DNA of 64,000 bases, from positions 372,920 through 436,919 of the forward strand of contig NZ_BSPP01000007.1 of the NCBI RefSeq assembly GCF_030161095.1, read 5' to 3'. A program made the position numbers and the translations under genes. Below are positions 32,978 to 40,853 of this stretch, piece by piece. How positions within the stretch are numbered: position 1 is the first letter of the stretch; every line of letters begins with the position of its first letter. Below the pieces are notes generated by a model that worked only from the letters and a program-made list of their open reading frames with translations, was not told where the DNA came from and ran no database searches. Source of the DNA: Cypionkella aquatica. Its GTDB lineage: Bacteria; Pseudomonadota; Alphaproteobacteria; Rhodobacterales; Rhodobacteraceae.

Positions 32978-34075
32978 ATGCCGGAAGAGTTGCTGCTGTT
33001 CATTGGCACGTTGAACCGTGAGGCGCCTTATTTTCAGGGCGCGCGGGGGGATGGGTTGAATGTGTTTGGCTTTGACGAGCAGGCTTTGAGGTTTCGCAAG
33101 CGGGCGGGATACGGCCAAGTTGAAAATCCCACCTACCTTTCTGTCAGCCCGGATGGGCGGCGGGTTTATACCAATTCGGAAGTGTCGGATTGGCGCGAGG
33201 GTTTGGTTACGGCGTTTGCTTTTGATCCTGCAACCAATGCGTTGGACTATCTGAACACGCAGCCCAGCCTTGGCAGCATCACCGCGCATAACATGATCTC
33301 GCGGGATGGGCGGCGGTTGTTTGTGGCGAATTACACGGTGGGGGTCGGGGGGCCGGATCAGTCTGTGGTGGTTTTTGACTTGCTCGACAATGGCTTGTCG
33401 CCGGCGGTGGCGCATGTGGCGCATCAGGGGTCTGGGCCGGATGGGGCGCGGCAGGAGCGGGCGCATGCGCATAGTGTCACAGAGGTTTTGCAGGGCGGGA
33501 TGGTGATTGTGGCTGATCTGGGGATGGATCAGTTGATCACTTACCGCATTGGCGCAGGAGCAGGTCTGGAGAAGGTGGCGGTGACGCAGACTGCGCCGGG
33601 TGCGGGGCCGCGTCATCTGGCGTTGCATCCGAATGGGCGGTTTGTGTTTGTGATGAATGAGTTGAACTCGACCGTCACGGCGCATGGGTTTGATGCGGCC
33701 AGTGGGGCGCTTACGCCGATTGACAGCCAGCCAGCGGTGCCCGCTGAAGCGCGGGCGGGCAACCATTGTTCGGATATCCAGATCTCGGGCGATGGGCGGT
33801 TTGTTTATGGTGCCAACCGGGGGCATGACAGCATTTCGATTTTCGCGGTGGATCAGGCCAGCGGGCAGCTGTCCCCTCGGGGATTTGTGCCTTGCGGGGG
33901 GGCGACGCCGCGGCATCTGGCGCTGACGCCTTCGGGGCGGCATCTGTTGGTGGCCAATCAAAACGCGGACCGGGTCAGCGTTTTGGCGCGGGATTCCGAG
34001 ACGGGCGGGCTGACGGATACCGGGGCCTTTTTGCAGATCGGCACGCCGATGTGTCTGAAATTCGCAGGAGTGTGA
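32978..34075 (+). CDS. Beta-propeller lactonase (6-phosphogluconolactonase/COG2706 family)
   Basis: 365 residues of repeated beta-propeller blades: LSVSPDGRRVYTNSE, ISRDGRRLFVANYT, LALHPNGRFVFVMNE, ISGDGRFVYGANRG and LTPSGRHLLVANQN each mark a blade. Family members hydrolyse 6-phosphogluconolactone or other sugar lactones, or cleave cyclic muconolactones. GGAGGGG before 32978 fixes the start. It is followed 3 bases later by a MaoC-like gene, so the two are cotranscribed. A sugar-lactone role fits the surrounding sugar-acid modules but the substrate is not shown. Confidence 0.85.
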   Translation: MPEELLLFIGTLNREAPYFQGARGDGLNVFGFDEQALRFRKRAGYGQVENPTYLSVSPDGRRVYTNSEVSDWREGLVTAFAFDPATNALDYLNTQPSLGSITAHNMISRDGRRLFVANYTVGVGGPDQSVVVFDLLDNGLSPAVAHVAHQGSGPDGARQERAHAHSVTEVLQGGMVIVADLGMDQLITYRIGAGAGLEKVAVTQTAPGAGPRHLALHPNGRFVFVMNELNSTVTAHGFDAASGALTPIDSQPAVPAEARAGNHCSDIQISGDGRFVYGANRGHDSISIFAVDQASGQLSPRGFVPCGGATPRHLALTPSGRHLLVANQNADRVSVLARDSETGGLTDTGAFLQIGTPMCLKFAGV

Positions 34076-34078
34076 GGC

Positions 34079-34657
34079 ATGGCTGAGATTGGCGTGCATG
34101 CGCGTGGTTTGCCGGGATTGCCGGAGGATCACGCGAAAATTCCGGTGTGGAATGCCGAGAATTGGTTTTACGAGGATTTTGCGATTGGCGATAAAATCCG
34201 CTCGATCCGCCGCACGATTGCCGAAGGCGAGTCGATGCAGTTCAACAGTCTGGTGATGGATCACCACCCCTATGTCAGCGACGAGCGCTTTGCGGTGGAA
34301 GAAGGCGTGTTCGGGCGGCGGTTGGTGGCGGGGGCGTTTGTGTTCTCGCTGGGGCTTGGGCTGGCTGCCACGAATTGCCTGAATTCGTTCAGCTACGGCT
34401 ATGACCGGCTGCGGTTTATCAAGCCGGTGTTCATTGGCGACACCATTTACACCATCCGCGAGAACCTTGCGAAAGAAGTTCATTCCGAGAAAATGGGCAA
34501 GCTGCGGGTCAGCTATTCGGTCTATAAGGGCGAGGGCGAGTTGGTTCTATATGCCGAGCATTTGCTGACCGCACTTTACCGCGATCCGGCGGCATTTGCC
34601 GAAGCGGCGCAGGAGCGTGGACGGGCGCGGATGGCGGAAAAGGCGGCGCGAGGCTAG
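34079..34657 (+). CDS. MaoC-like hot-dog-fold protein lacking the catalytic histidine
   Basis: 192 residues, hot-dog fold of the MaoC/R-hydratase family: [11 protein letters not shown] at the start and [19 protein letters not shown] in the central helix/strand region, the same block as in the MaoC protein at 37922-38368. The family active-site signature is Asp-x4-His; here it reads MDHHPYVSD, so the position normally His is Val. It may bind rather than hydrate, or use a different mechanism. A C-terminal tail rich in Ala/Arg/Glu extends beyond the usual domain. Cotranscribed with the lactonase. Confidence 0.8.
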   Translation: MAEIGVHARGLPGLPEDHAKIPVWNAENWFYEDFAIGDKIRSIRRTIAEGESMQFNSLVMDHHPYVSDERFAVEEGVFGRRLVAGAFVFSLGLGLAATNCLNSFSYGYDRLRFIKPVFIGDTIYTIRENLAKEVHSEKMGKLRVSYSVYKGEGELVLYAEHLLTALYRDPAAFAEAAQERGRARMAEKAARG

Positions 34658-34704
34658 GGGCGTTGCCGTTCCGGCGGCGGCTTTTTCGGCTTGGAAAGCG
34701 GGGT

Positions 34705-34730
34705 AAATCTGTCCCAGCTGGGACAAATTT
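34705..34730. repeat. Palindrome shared with 12409-12426 (TGTCCC-AGCT-GGGACA)
   Basis: TGTCCCAGCTGGGACA (34710-34725) is a perfect 16-base palindrome; outer AAAT (34705-34708) and ATTT (34727-34730) extend it to 26 bases with one mismatched pair. It lies in the convergent gap between the MaoC gene and the second FAH gene. The matching element sits just past the first FAH gene. Confidence 0.6.
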
Positions 34731-34754
34731 CTGTAGCTTGTGGTTTGTGGATTT

Positions 34755-34780
34755 CGCCCCGCACTATGTAGTGCGGGGCG
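34755..34780. terminator. Strong convergent-gap hairpin
   Basis: CGCCCCGCAC (34755-34764) and GTGCGGGGCG (34771-34780) give a perfect 10-bp stem with a TATGTA loop, 10 bases past the FAH stop on the minus strand. AT-rich bases flank both sides but without a long T-run. It is a probable bidirectional terminator for the MaoC gene (plus) and the long minus-strand operon. Confidence 0.7.
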
Positions 34781-34790
34781 ACTTTATGGT

Positions 34791-35630
34791 TTACAGATCG
34801 TTCACACAAATCTGGCGTTGCGTGCCCAAGCCTTCGATGCCGAGTTCGACCACATCGCCCGCTTTCAGATAGCGCGGTGGCTTCATGCCCAGACCGACGC
34901 CCGGGGGCGTTCCAGTCGAGATCACATCGCCCGGATGCAGGGTGAAGAATTGCGACAGGTAAGATACCAGAAACGGGATCTGATAGACCATCGTGTTGGT
35001 CGAGCCGTTCTGCATCTGCGCGTCGTTGACCTTGAGCCACATATGCAGGTTGTTCGGATCGGCGACCTCATCCCGCGTCACCAGCCACGGGCCGATCGGG
35101 CCGAAGTTGTCAGAGGATTTGCCCTTGGACCATTGGCCGGACCGTTCGGTCTGATAGGCGCGCTCGGACACGTCATTGCAGACGCAAAAGCCTGCGACAT
35201 GATCCATCGCATCGGCCTCGGCGATGTATTTGCCGGGTTTGCCGATCACGAAGGCCAGTTCAACCTCCCAATCGGTTTTTTCCGATCCGCGCGGGATGAT
35301 GATATCGTCATTCGGGCCGCAGACGGCAGAGGTGTATTTGGCGAAGATCACCGGCTCGGGTGGCACGGCCATGCCGGATTCGGCGGCGTGGTCGGAATAG
35401 TTCAGGCCAATGCAGATGAATTTGCCGATCTGGCCGACGCAAGCGCCATAGCGGGGGTCGCCTTCGACCAAGGGCAGGCTGGTGGGGTCGATGGTGCTGA
35501 GCTGGCTCAGATCGGCCAGCACGTTGCCTGCGATGTCTGGGATATGGGCGGACAGATCGCGCAGCTGGCCATCAGCGTCGATCATACCGGGCTTTTCGGC
35601 GCCGCGGGTGCCGTAACGGACGAGTTTCAT
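34791..35630 (-). CDS. FAH-family hydrolase, likely 2,4-diketo-3-deoxy-L-fuconate hydrolase
   Basis: 279 residues, the last step of the oxidative deoxysugar pathway: cleavage of a 2,4-diketo-3-deoxy acid to pyruvate and lactate. Motifs: KFICIGLNYSDHAAESG, PPEPVIFAKYTSAV, the acidic pair in TDWEVELAFVIGK, and GDVISTGTPPGVGLGMK. It has the same length as, and long identical blocks with, the paralogue at 11494-12333. AGGAAAATC precedes the start. It follows the SDR gene by 14 bases, the order seen in characterised L-fucose clusters. Terminates at the 10-bp hairpin. Confidence 0.88.
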   Translation of the reverse strand: MKLVRYGTRGAEKPGMIDADGQLRDLSAHIPDIAGNVLADLSQLSTIDPTSLPLVEGDPRYGACVGQIGKFICIGLNYSDHAAESGMAVPPEPVIFAKYTSAVCGPNDDIIIPRGSEKTDWEVELAFVIGKPGKYIAEADAMDHVAGFCVCNDVSERAYQTERSGQWSKGKSSDNFGPIGPWLVTRDEVADPNNLHMWLKVNDAQMQNGSTNTMVYQIPFLVSYLSQFFTLHPGDVISTGTPPGVGLGMKPPRYLKAGDVVELGIEGLGTQRQICVNDL

Positions 35631-35644
35631 GAGATTTTCCTGTT

Positions 35645-36382
35645 TTAGATGGTCCAGCCGCCGTCGAGCGCGAGCAGTTGGCCGGTGGTATAGGCGGATT
35701 CGTCGGCCCCGAGATAGGCGACCATCGCCGCGATTTCTTCGGGTTTGCCGATGCGGCCCATCGGTTGACGGGCGATGAAGGCCGACATTGCGGCGTCGTA
35801 ATTGCCAGTGTCGCGCAGGCGTTGGTGCAAGGACGGGCTGTCGACCGTGCCGGGGCAGACGGCGTTACAGCGGATGCCTTGCTTGACGTAATCCTGCGCC
35901 ACCGATTTGGTGATGCCGCCGACAGCGGCCTTGGAGGCCGAGTAGATAAAGCGGTTCGGCGGCGCGGTCAGTGGGCCTGCGACCGAAGCCATGTTAATGA
36001 TCGAGCCGCCACCCTGCGCCACCATTCCGGGCAGGACGGCGCGCAGCATGCGATACATCGCCTTGCAGTTCAGCGCGAAGGCGAAATCCCACTCATCCTC
36101 GGTCGATTGCATGATGTCGCCCGCATGCACCACACCTGCGCAGTTGAACAGAATGTCGATGCGGCCCGCGGCGGCCACAGTGGCGGTGATGGCGGCGGCA
36201 TCGAGCACGTTCAGCACTTGGGTGGTGATGCCTTGGGTGCCGTTCAGGTCTGCCAAAGTCTCGGCGTTCACATCGGTGGCCAGCACTTGCGCGCCTTCTT
36301 CTGCCAAACGCAGGGCGGTGGCTTTGCCGATGCCTTGTCCGGCGGCGGTGATCAGGGCGCGTTTGCCCAGCAGTCTTTGCAT
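35645..36382 (-). CDS. SDR dehydrogenase, likely 2-keto-3-deoxy-L-fuconate dehydrogenase
   Basis: 245 residues, classical SDR. The nucleotide motif is the unusual ITAAGQGIG (Ala-Ala in place of Thr-Gly), which is characteristic of the 2-keto-3-deoxy-L-fuconate dehydrogenase/BDH2 subgroup. NCAG marks strand 4, YSASKAAV carries the catalytic Tyr and Lys, and the C-terminus ends TTGQLLALDGGWTI. It would oxidise C4 of the keto-deoxy acid made by the dehydratase, giving the substrate of the downstream FAH hydrolase. AAAGGAGA precedes the start. Confidence 0.88.
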   Translation of the reverse strand: MQRLLGKRALITAAGQGIGKATALRLAEEGAQVLATDVNAETLADLNGTQGITTQVLNVLDAAAITATVAAAGRIDILFNCAGVVHAGDIMQSTEDEWDFAFALNCKAMYRMLRAVLPGMVAQGGGSIINMASVAGPLTAPPNRFIYSASKAAVGGITKSVAQDYVKQGIRCNAVCPGTVDSPSLHQRLRDTGNYDAAMSAFIARQPMGRIGKPEEIAAMVAYLGADESAYTTGQLLALDGGWTI

Positions 36383-36393
36383 GGTCGTCTCCT

Positions 36394-37602
36394 TTAGGCG
36401 GCGCTTGGCAGGCAGGCCGGGCCGATGGGCTCGAATGATTTGTAGGTCAGGATGAATTCGCGGTGGCCGAGGTCTTCGGATTTGGTCTGCGCGCCTTGGG
36501 CCACGGCAATGACCAGATCGCGGATTTCCTGGCCGACCTCGGCGATAGAGCGTTTGCCTTCGATGATGTCGCCTGCGTTGACGTCCATATCCTCGGCGAG
36601 CGCGCGATAGGTGTCGGGGTTGGCGCAGATCTTGATCACGGGCGAGATGGCAGAGCCCACGACCGAGCCGCGCCCGGTGACGAACAGCGTCATATGCGCG
36701 CCAGAGGCGATCATCTCGACGATTTCAGCGTTGTCGGAAATGTTGGGGAAGCCAAAGCGCACTTCGCCGTCGGGGACCACATCCATCAGGTAAAGCCCGC
36801 CGGTGGGGGGGATGTCGCCGGGTTTGATCAGGCCGGAAATCGGGCTGTCGCCGGATTTGACATATGCGCCGAGGGATTTTTCCTCGATGGTAGAAAGGCC
36901 CCCTGCGGCGTTGCCTGCGGCGAAGGATCCATAGCCGAGGGTGGCGTAGTAGCGCTCGGCCTTCTGGACGGATTCGCGCAGGATCTGGCCGAGTTCAGGG
37001 GTGATGGCGCGTTCGGCCATGATGTCTTCGCAGCCGATCAACTCGCCGGTTTCCTCGAAGATGCAGGCAGCACCTTCGGCGACCAGCAGATCAAACGCCT
37101 TGCCCGCAGCGGGGTTGCCGGAGATGCCAGAGGTGCCGTCTGATCCGCCGCAGACGGTGCCGATGATCAGCTCGTCAACGCCCATCTGCGTGCGGGGGGT
37201 TTCGGCGATCTGGGCGATGGTCTGGGTGATCCAATCGGCGCCCGCTTGCACGGTGGAGCGGGTGCCGCCTGCGCGTTGGATCACAAGGGTTTTCACCGGG
37301 CGGCCCGAGGTATCGACGGCATTGGCGGCGCGAACTTTGTCGAAGCTTTCGCAGCCGAGCGAGACGAACAAAACTGCGCCGACATTGGGATGGGTGCAGA
37401 GTTTCTCCATCATCTGGGCGGCGTATTCGTTGGGATAGCAGCCGGGAAAGCCGATCAGTTGCACATCGCCTTCATGGGGCGTGTTGCGGAAGCGGTGGAC
37501 GATTTCGGAGGCGACGAAATGCGCACATTCGACCAGATAGGCCACCACAACGGTATTGCGGATGCCTTTGCGGCCATCGGCGCGGGCCCATGCGTTGATC
37601 AT
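36394..37602 (-). CDS. UxaA family dehydratase, large (catalytic) subunit
   Basis: 402 residues matching the C-terminal catalytic part of altronate/galactarate dehydratases (UxaA/GarD) and of SuyB-type sulfo-lyases: GRKGIRNTVVV at the start, VSLGCESFD, VCGGSDGTSGISGNPAAGKAFD and FVTGRGSVVGSAISPVIKICAN. The family uses an iron centre to dehydrate sugar acids. The N-terminal SAF domain is encoded separately just upstream (37599-37925, 4-base overlap). The cluster already has an enolase-type dehydratase, so this pair may dehydrate a different acid or act on a different epimer. Substrate unknown. Confidence 0.85.
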   Translation of the reverse strand: MINAWARADGRKGIRNTVVVAYLVECAHFVASEIVHRFRNTPHEGDVQLIGFPGCYPNEYAAQMMEKLCTHPNVGAVLFVSLGCESFDKVRAANAVDTSGRPVKTLVIQRAGGTRSTVQAGADWITQTIAQIAETPRTQMGVDELIIGTVCGGSDGTSGISGNPAAGKAFDLLVAEGAACIFEETGELIGCEDIMAERAITPELGQILRESVQKAERYYATLGYGSFAAGNAAGGLSTIEEKSLGAYVKSGDSPISGLIKPGDIPPTGGLYLMDVVPDGEVRFGFPNISDNAEIVEMIASGAHMTLFVTGRGSVVGSAISPVIKICANPDTYRALAEDMDVNAGDIIEGKRSIAEVGQEIRDLVIAVAQGAQTKSEDLGHREFILTYKSFEPIGPACLPSAA

Positions 37603-37925
37603 AGCGATACTCCTGCCGAGACGCCGTCGGCATCCTGCAACGAGATCGTCGCGGTATAGGCCGAGCGGATGTTGTGGATATGGACGTGTTCGCCTGCCGC
37701 GATGGCTGCGGTGGCGATGCCGATGGGCATGCCGTATTTCAGGATGGTGTCGCCTGCGGCAATGGCGTGGCGCGCGATTTTATGCGCCATCGGGATCGGG
37801 CGGGTGAGGGTGACGGGGCCGGATTCAAGCGTGACGGCCAGACCTTCGGCCGCATTGGCGCGGGCCACCAGCACGTTGTCTTTGCCCGACAGCAGCAGGA
37901 ACGGGCCGAAGTCGAAGGCGGTCAT
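37599..37925 (-). CDS. UxaA family small subunit (SAF domain)
   Basis: 108 residues forming a SAF domain: NVLVARANAAEG, IPMAHKIARHAIAAGDTILKYGMPIG and GEHVHIHNIRS are the typical altronate-dehydratase N-terminal motifs. In UxaA this domain is fused to the catalytic part; here, as in SuyA/SuyB sulfo-lyases, it is a separate gene overlapping the large-subunit gene by 4 bases. The ATG at 37925 is chosen over a GTG at 37934 on spacing from GGAG and because it overlaps the preceding stop by 4 bases. Confidence 0.85.
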   Translation of the reverse strand: MTAFDFGPFLLLSGKDNVLVARANAAEGLAVTLESGPVTLTRPIPMAHKIARHAIAAGDTILKYGMPIGIATAAIAAGEHVHIHNIRSAYTATISLQDADGVSAGVSL

Positions 37926-38368
37926 TTGCGGCACTCCACCATATAGATGTGATCGGCGACCAGAGCGACCTCGCCTGTGTGTTTGGTCACCGTCAGGCGT
38001 TCGGTGACGCGGCCAAAGCCGGGGCGTTTTTCCATCAGCTCTTTGGCAATGATCTCGACGCGGCTGCGCAGGGTGTCGCCGATGAACACGGGTTTCACAA
38101 AGCGCATGCGGTCGTAGCCATAGGAAAATGCAACCGGGTTGATCACCGTGGCAGTCAGGCCGACGCCGATGGTGAACACCATCGTGCCATGCGCGATGCG
38201 TTGGCCGAAAGGCAGGGTCTTGCAGAACTCGGCATCCAGATGATGCGGAAAGAAATCGCCGGAATGGCCTGCGTGGACCACGAAATCGGTTTCGGTGATG
38301 GTGCGGCCCATGGTGTCGCGGGTCTCGCCGATCTGGTAATCCTCGTAGTATCTGGTCTGCTCAAACAT
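37922..38368 (-). CDS. MaoC family (R)-specific hydratase-like protein
   Basis: 148 residues with a complete MaoC active-site signature: HSGDFFPHHLDAEF contains Asp-x4-His. It shares [19 protein letters not shown] with the MaoC-like protein at 34079-34657. MaoC enzymes hydrate enoyl-CoA or related alkenes. The start at 38368 (MFEQTRYYEDYQIGE) is chosen because the longer frame would overlap the Gfo/Idh gene for about 160 bases with non-protein-like sequence. It sits between the Gfo/Idh and UxaA genes; no other CoA enzymes are in this operon, so it may dehydrate/hydrate a sugar acid. Confidence 0.82.
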   Translation of the reverse strand: MFEQTRYYEDYQIGETRDTMGRTITETDFVVHAGHSGDFFPHHLDAEFCKTLPFGQRIAHGTMVFTIGVGLTATVINPVAFSYGYDRMRFVKPVFIGDTLRSRVEIIAKELMEKRPGFGRVTERLTVTKHTGEVALVADHIYMVECRK

Positions 38369-39419
38369 GCGGTTGCGTCCTGATCGGATGGAGGGGCGCT
38401 GCGGCGCTTTCATAGGCGGCCTCGACCAAAGCCATAGTGTGCCATGCGTCTTCGGCGCTGCCTTGCAAGACCGTATCCTCGCCCGTGGCAAAGCGCATGA
38501 CTTGGGTGATGCGGCCCACAAAAGCGGCAATGAACCAGTTGCCGACCAGCGGGATTTGCTGCCAATCGCCGCCTGTGTTCAGCCAAAGCTCATCCGGTTC
38601 GCCCTTGGGGTAATCAAGGTTGACGCCCATTTTCAGATAGGCCGCACCTTTGGTGCCGCAGATGCGGAACTCGCAGGCCTGAAACTTGCGCCCAAAGGCG
38701 TGGTTGTGGTTGATCGACAGATTGGCGCGCAGATCGGGGCCGTAATCCATCAGCAGCGCGGTGCGGGTGTTTGAGATCGACGAGGACGGATGCCCCATGG
38801 TGCGCGCCGAGATGCCAGACGGGTTGCCCAGCAGATCACGCATGAAATCGAGGTAATGGATCGAGTGCAGCAAAATCTCGACCCGCGGCAGATCGGCAAG
38901 AAAGGCCCAAAGATGCCAAGGCGTGTCCAAGGCCAGCCATGCGTCAAAATCCACCACATCGCCCAGCAGACCCTGCGCGATGGCATCCTTTAGCGCCAAG
39001 CACATCGGCGCAAAGCGCAGCTGAAAGTTCACCGCCGCATGGATGTTGCGGGCGCGCAGGGTGGCGATGATCTTGTCGGCTTTGGCCAGATCACTGCCCA
39101 TCGGCTTTTGGATCAGTGCGGTGGAGCCTTGCGGCAGCGCATCGAGCAGGCCGGGAAGGGCTGCGGGCGGCACGGCCAGATCATAGAGCGCTTGGGTGCC
39201 AAGCGCTGTGGCTTCGGTCAAAGAGGCAAAGGCGCGGGTGCCGTGGGCCTTTGCCAGCGCTGCAGCCTTGGCGTGATCGGGATCATAGATGCCCGCAACC
39301 GCGAAGCCTGCCTGCGCATAGGCGGGCAGATGCGCGTCTGACACGATCGAGCCTGCGCCGAAGATCACGATCGGCAGGCTGGTTTTTGGCGGTGTGATGG
39401 TTTGGCGCAGATCAGGCAT
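38361..39419 (-). CDS. Gfo/Idh/MocA family oxidoreductase
   Basis: 352 residues. Rossmann motif IFGAGSIVSDAHLP; the catalytic loop reads ALIQKPMG (Gln for the usual Glu before Lys-Pro). The C-terminal domain has HSIHYLDFMRDLLG and ends with DAWHTMALVEAAYESA. In this operon it is the best candidate for the first oxidation of the imported deoxysugar to its lactone, since no AKR- or SDR-type sugar dehydrogenase other than the KDF-type SDR is present. It overlaps both neighbours by 8 bases. Confidence 0.85.
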   Translation of the reverse strand: MPDLRQTITPPKTSLPIVIFGAGSIVSDAHLPAYAQAGFAVAGIYDPDHAKAAALAKAHGTRAFASLTEATALGTQALYDLAVPPAALPGLLDALPQGSTALIQKPMGSDLAKADKIIATLRARNIHAAVNFQLRFAPMCLALKDAIAQGLLGDVVDFDAWLALDTPWHLWAFLADLPRVEILLHSIHYLDFMRDLLGNPSGISARTMGHPSSSISNTRTALLMDYGPDLRANLSINHNHAFGRKFQACEFRICGTKGAAYLKMGVNLDYPKGEPDELWLNTGGDWQQIPLVGNWFIAAFVGRITQVMRFATGEDTVLQGSAEDAWHTMALVEAAYESAAAPLHPIRTQPHV

Positions 39420-39741
39420 GATGAAAAATCTCGGTCATATCGGCCCACCATTCCCCGTCGCTGCGGGTGTCGAGCGGGCGTTGCAGTGGCATGTTCAGCG
39501 CCCACCAGTCTTGGGTTGTGGGGTCGGCGGCCATCTTGGCCATATCGCCAGCATAATCGCTGCCGTGGTATTCAAAATAGGAAAACAGCAGGTTTTCAGG
39601 TTCTTTCAGGAAGATTGAATAATTGCGGATATTGCTGGCGCTGATCTGGGCCAGAACGGCGGGCCAAACGGCGGCATGCAGCTTGCGGTAGTCGGCTTTG
39701 CCGTCTTCTGACAGGCCGATCAGGGCGGCGTAGCGTTTCAT
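39412..39741 (-). CDS. L-rhamnose/L-fucose-type mutarotase
   Basis: 109 residues of the RhaM (COG3254) family. His22 in DYRKLHAAVWPAVL aligns with the catalytic histidine and NIRNYSIF with the substrate-contacting strand. The C-terminus PLQRPLDTRSDGEWWADMTEIFH is typical of the subgroup found with fucose-type genes. It would speed anomer interconversion of the imported sugar before dehydrogenation. It overlaps the dehydratase gene by 4 bases. Only distantly similar to the mutarotase at 192-506. Confidence 0.85.
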   Translation of the reverse strand: MKRYAALIGLSEDGKADYRKLHAAVWPAVLAQISASNIRNYSIFLKEPENLLFSYFEYHGSDYAGDMAKMAADPTTQDWWALNMPLQRPLDTRSDGEWWADMTEIFHHA

Positions 39742-40850
39742 GCGGGCCTCACCGTCAAGCGCGAGCCGGGGGCGGTGCGGGCTGTCAGTTCAGCATGATC
39801 CCAATCAATGCCAAGACCGGGGGCGGTGGGGGCAAGGGCATGGCCGCCGTCGCGCGCCATCGGGGCTGCGATATCGTCAAGCTGCGGGATATATTCCAGC
39901 CACGGCGCGTTGGGGACGGCGCAGACCAGTGACACATGCAGTTCCATCAGAAAATGCGGGCAGATCATCAGGTTATGCGCCTCGGCCATATGCGCGACTT
40001 TCAGCCATGGGGTGATGCCGCCGATACGGGCGACATCGGCCTGCACGATGCCGCAAGCCTGGGCCGCGATGTAATCGGCGAATTGGCCGGGGGAATACAG
40101 CGACTCGCCCACTGCAATCGGCACGCGGGATTGGCGGTTCAGCCGGGCGTGGCCTGCAATGTCATCGGCGGGCAGGGGTTCTTCAAACCACGCGATATTG
40201 AGGGATTCCAGCAGGTTCAGGCGGCGCGAGGCCTCGGGTTGCGTCAGGGATTGGTTGGCGTCGGTCATGATCTCGTAATCATCACCAAGTGCGGCGCGCA
40301 CCGCGGTCAGGCGGGCGGCGTCGGCTGCGACAGTGGGCTTGCCGATCTTGATTTTCGAGCCTTTGAAGCCTGCTTCGCGCATCGCCAAGGCATCCTCGAC
40401 CAAAGCGGCGGGTTCCAGATGCAGCCAGCCGCCTTCGGTGGAATACATCGGCACGCGGGTCTTTGCGCCGCCTGCCAGAATGTGCAGCGGCAGGTTGGCG
40501 CGTTTGCCGCGCAGATCCCACAGGGCGGTGTCGATGGCAGCTTGTGCCAGCGCCATGATCGGGCCGGTGGCGGTGGCGTGGCTGGTGAACAAAAGATCGC
40601 GCCAGATTTGTTCGATCATCTCGGCCTCGCGCCCCATGAGGACGGGCAGCAGGGTGCGTTGCAGCAGCGACAGGATGGCGGGGCCGCCGTCACCGATGGT
40701 GTAGGAATAGCCCATGCCCGACGCGCCATCGGCATCGGTCAGGGTGACAAAGATGGTTTCCTGCGATTTGAACGACTGGATCGCGTCGGTGCGTTTGACC
40801 TTGGGGATCAGATCGACCAGAAAAGCCTCGGCTAGGGTGATGCGTGCCAT
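39738..40850 (-). CDS. Enolase-superfamily sugar-acid dehydratase
   Basis: 370 residues of the mandelate-racemase subgroup. Lys pair GSKIKIGK, metal ligands in MTDANQS (Asp), WFEEPL (Glu) and AVGESLYS (Glu), and a histidine in CPHFLMELHVSL. The His-plus-KxK arrangement is the full MR-type machinery, unlike the enolase homologue at 9438-10565, which lacks a clear KxK. Members include L-fuconate, L-rhamnonate, L-talarate/galactarate and mannonate dehydratases. The local pathway argues for L-fuconate or an epimer. It is 370 residues, shorter than characterised XC-type L-fuconate dehydratases. Confidence 0.85.
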   Translation of the reverse strand: MARITLAEAFLVDLIPKVKRTDAIQSFKSQETIFVTLTDADGASGMGYSYTIGDGGPAILSLLQRTLLPVLMGREAEMIEQIWRDLLFTSHATATGPIMALAQAAIDTALWDLRGKRANLPLHILAGGAKTRVPMYSTEGGWLHLEPAALVEDALAMREAGFKGSKIKIGKPTVAADAARLTAVRAALGDDYEIMTDANQSLTQPEASRRLNLLESLNIAWFEEPLPADDIAGHARLNRQSRVPIAVGESLYSPGQFADYIAAQACGIVQADVARIGGITPWLKVAHMAEAHNLMICPHFLMELHVSLVCAVPNAPWLEYIPQLDDIAAPMARDGGHALAPTAPGLGIDWDHAELTARTAPGSRLTVRPA

Positions 40851-40853
40851 GAG

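Noticed and set aside
32930-34483. A 517-codon open frame on the minus strand
   Set aside because: Antisense to the beta-propeller lactonase and MaoC genes. Arg/His/Pro-rich with no recognisable domain.
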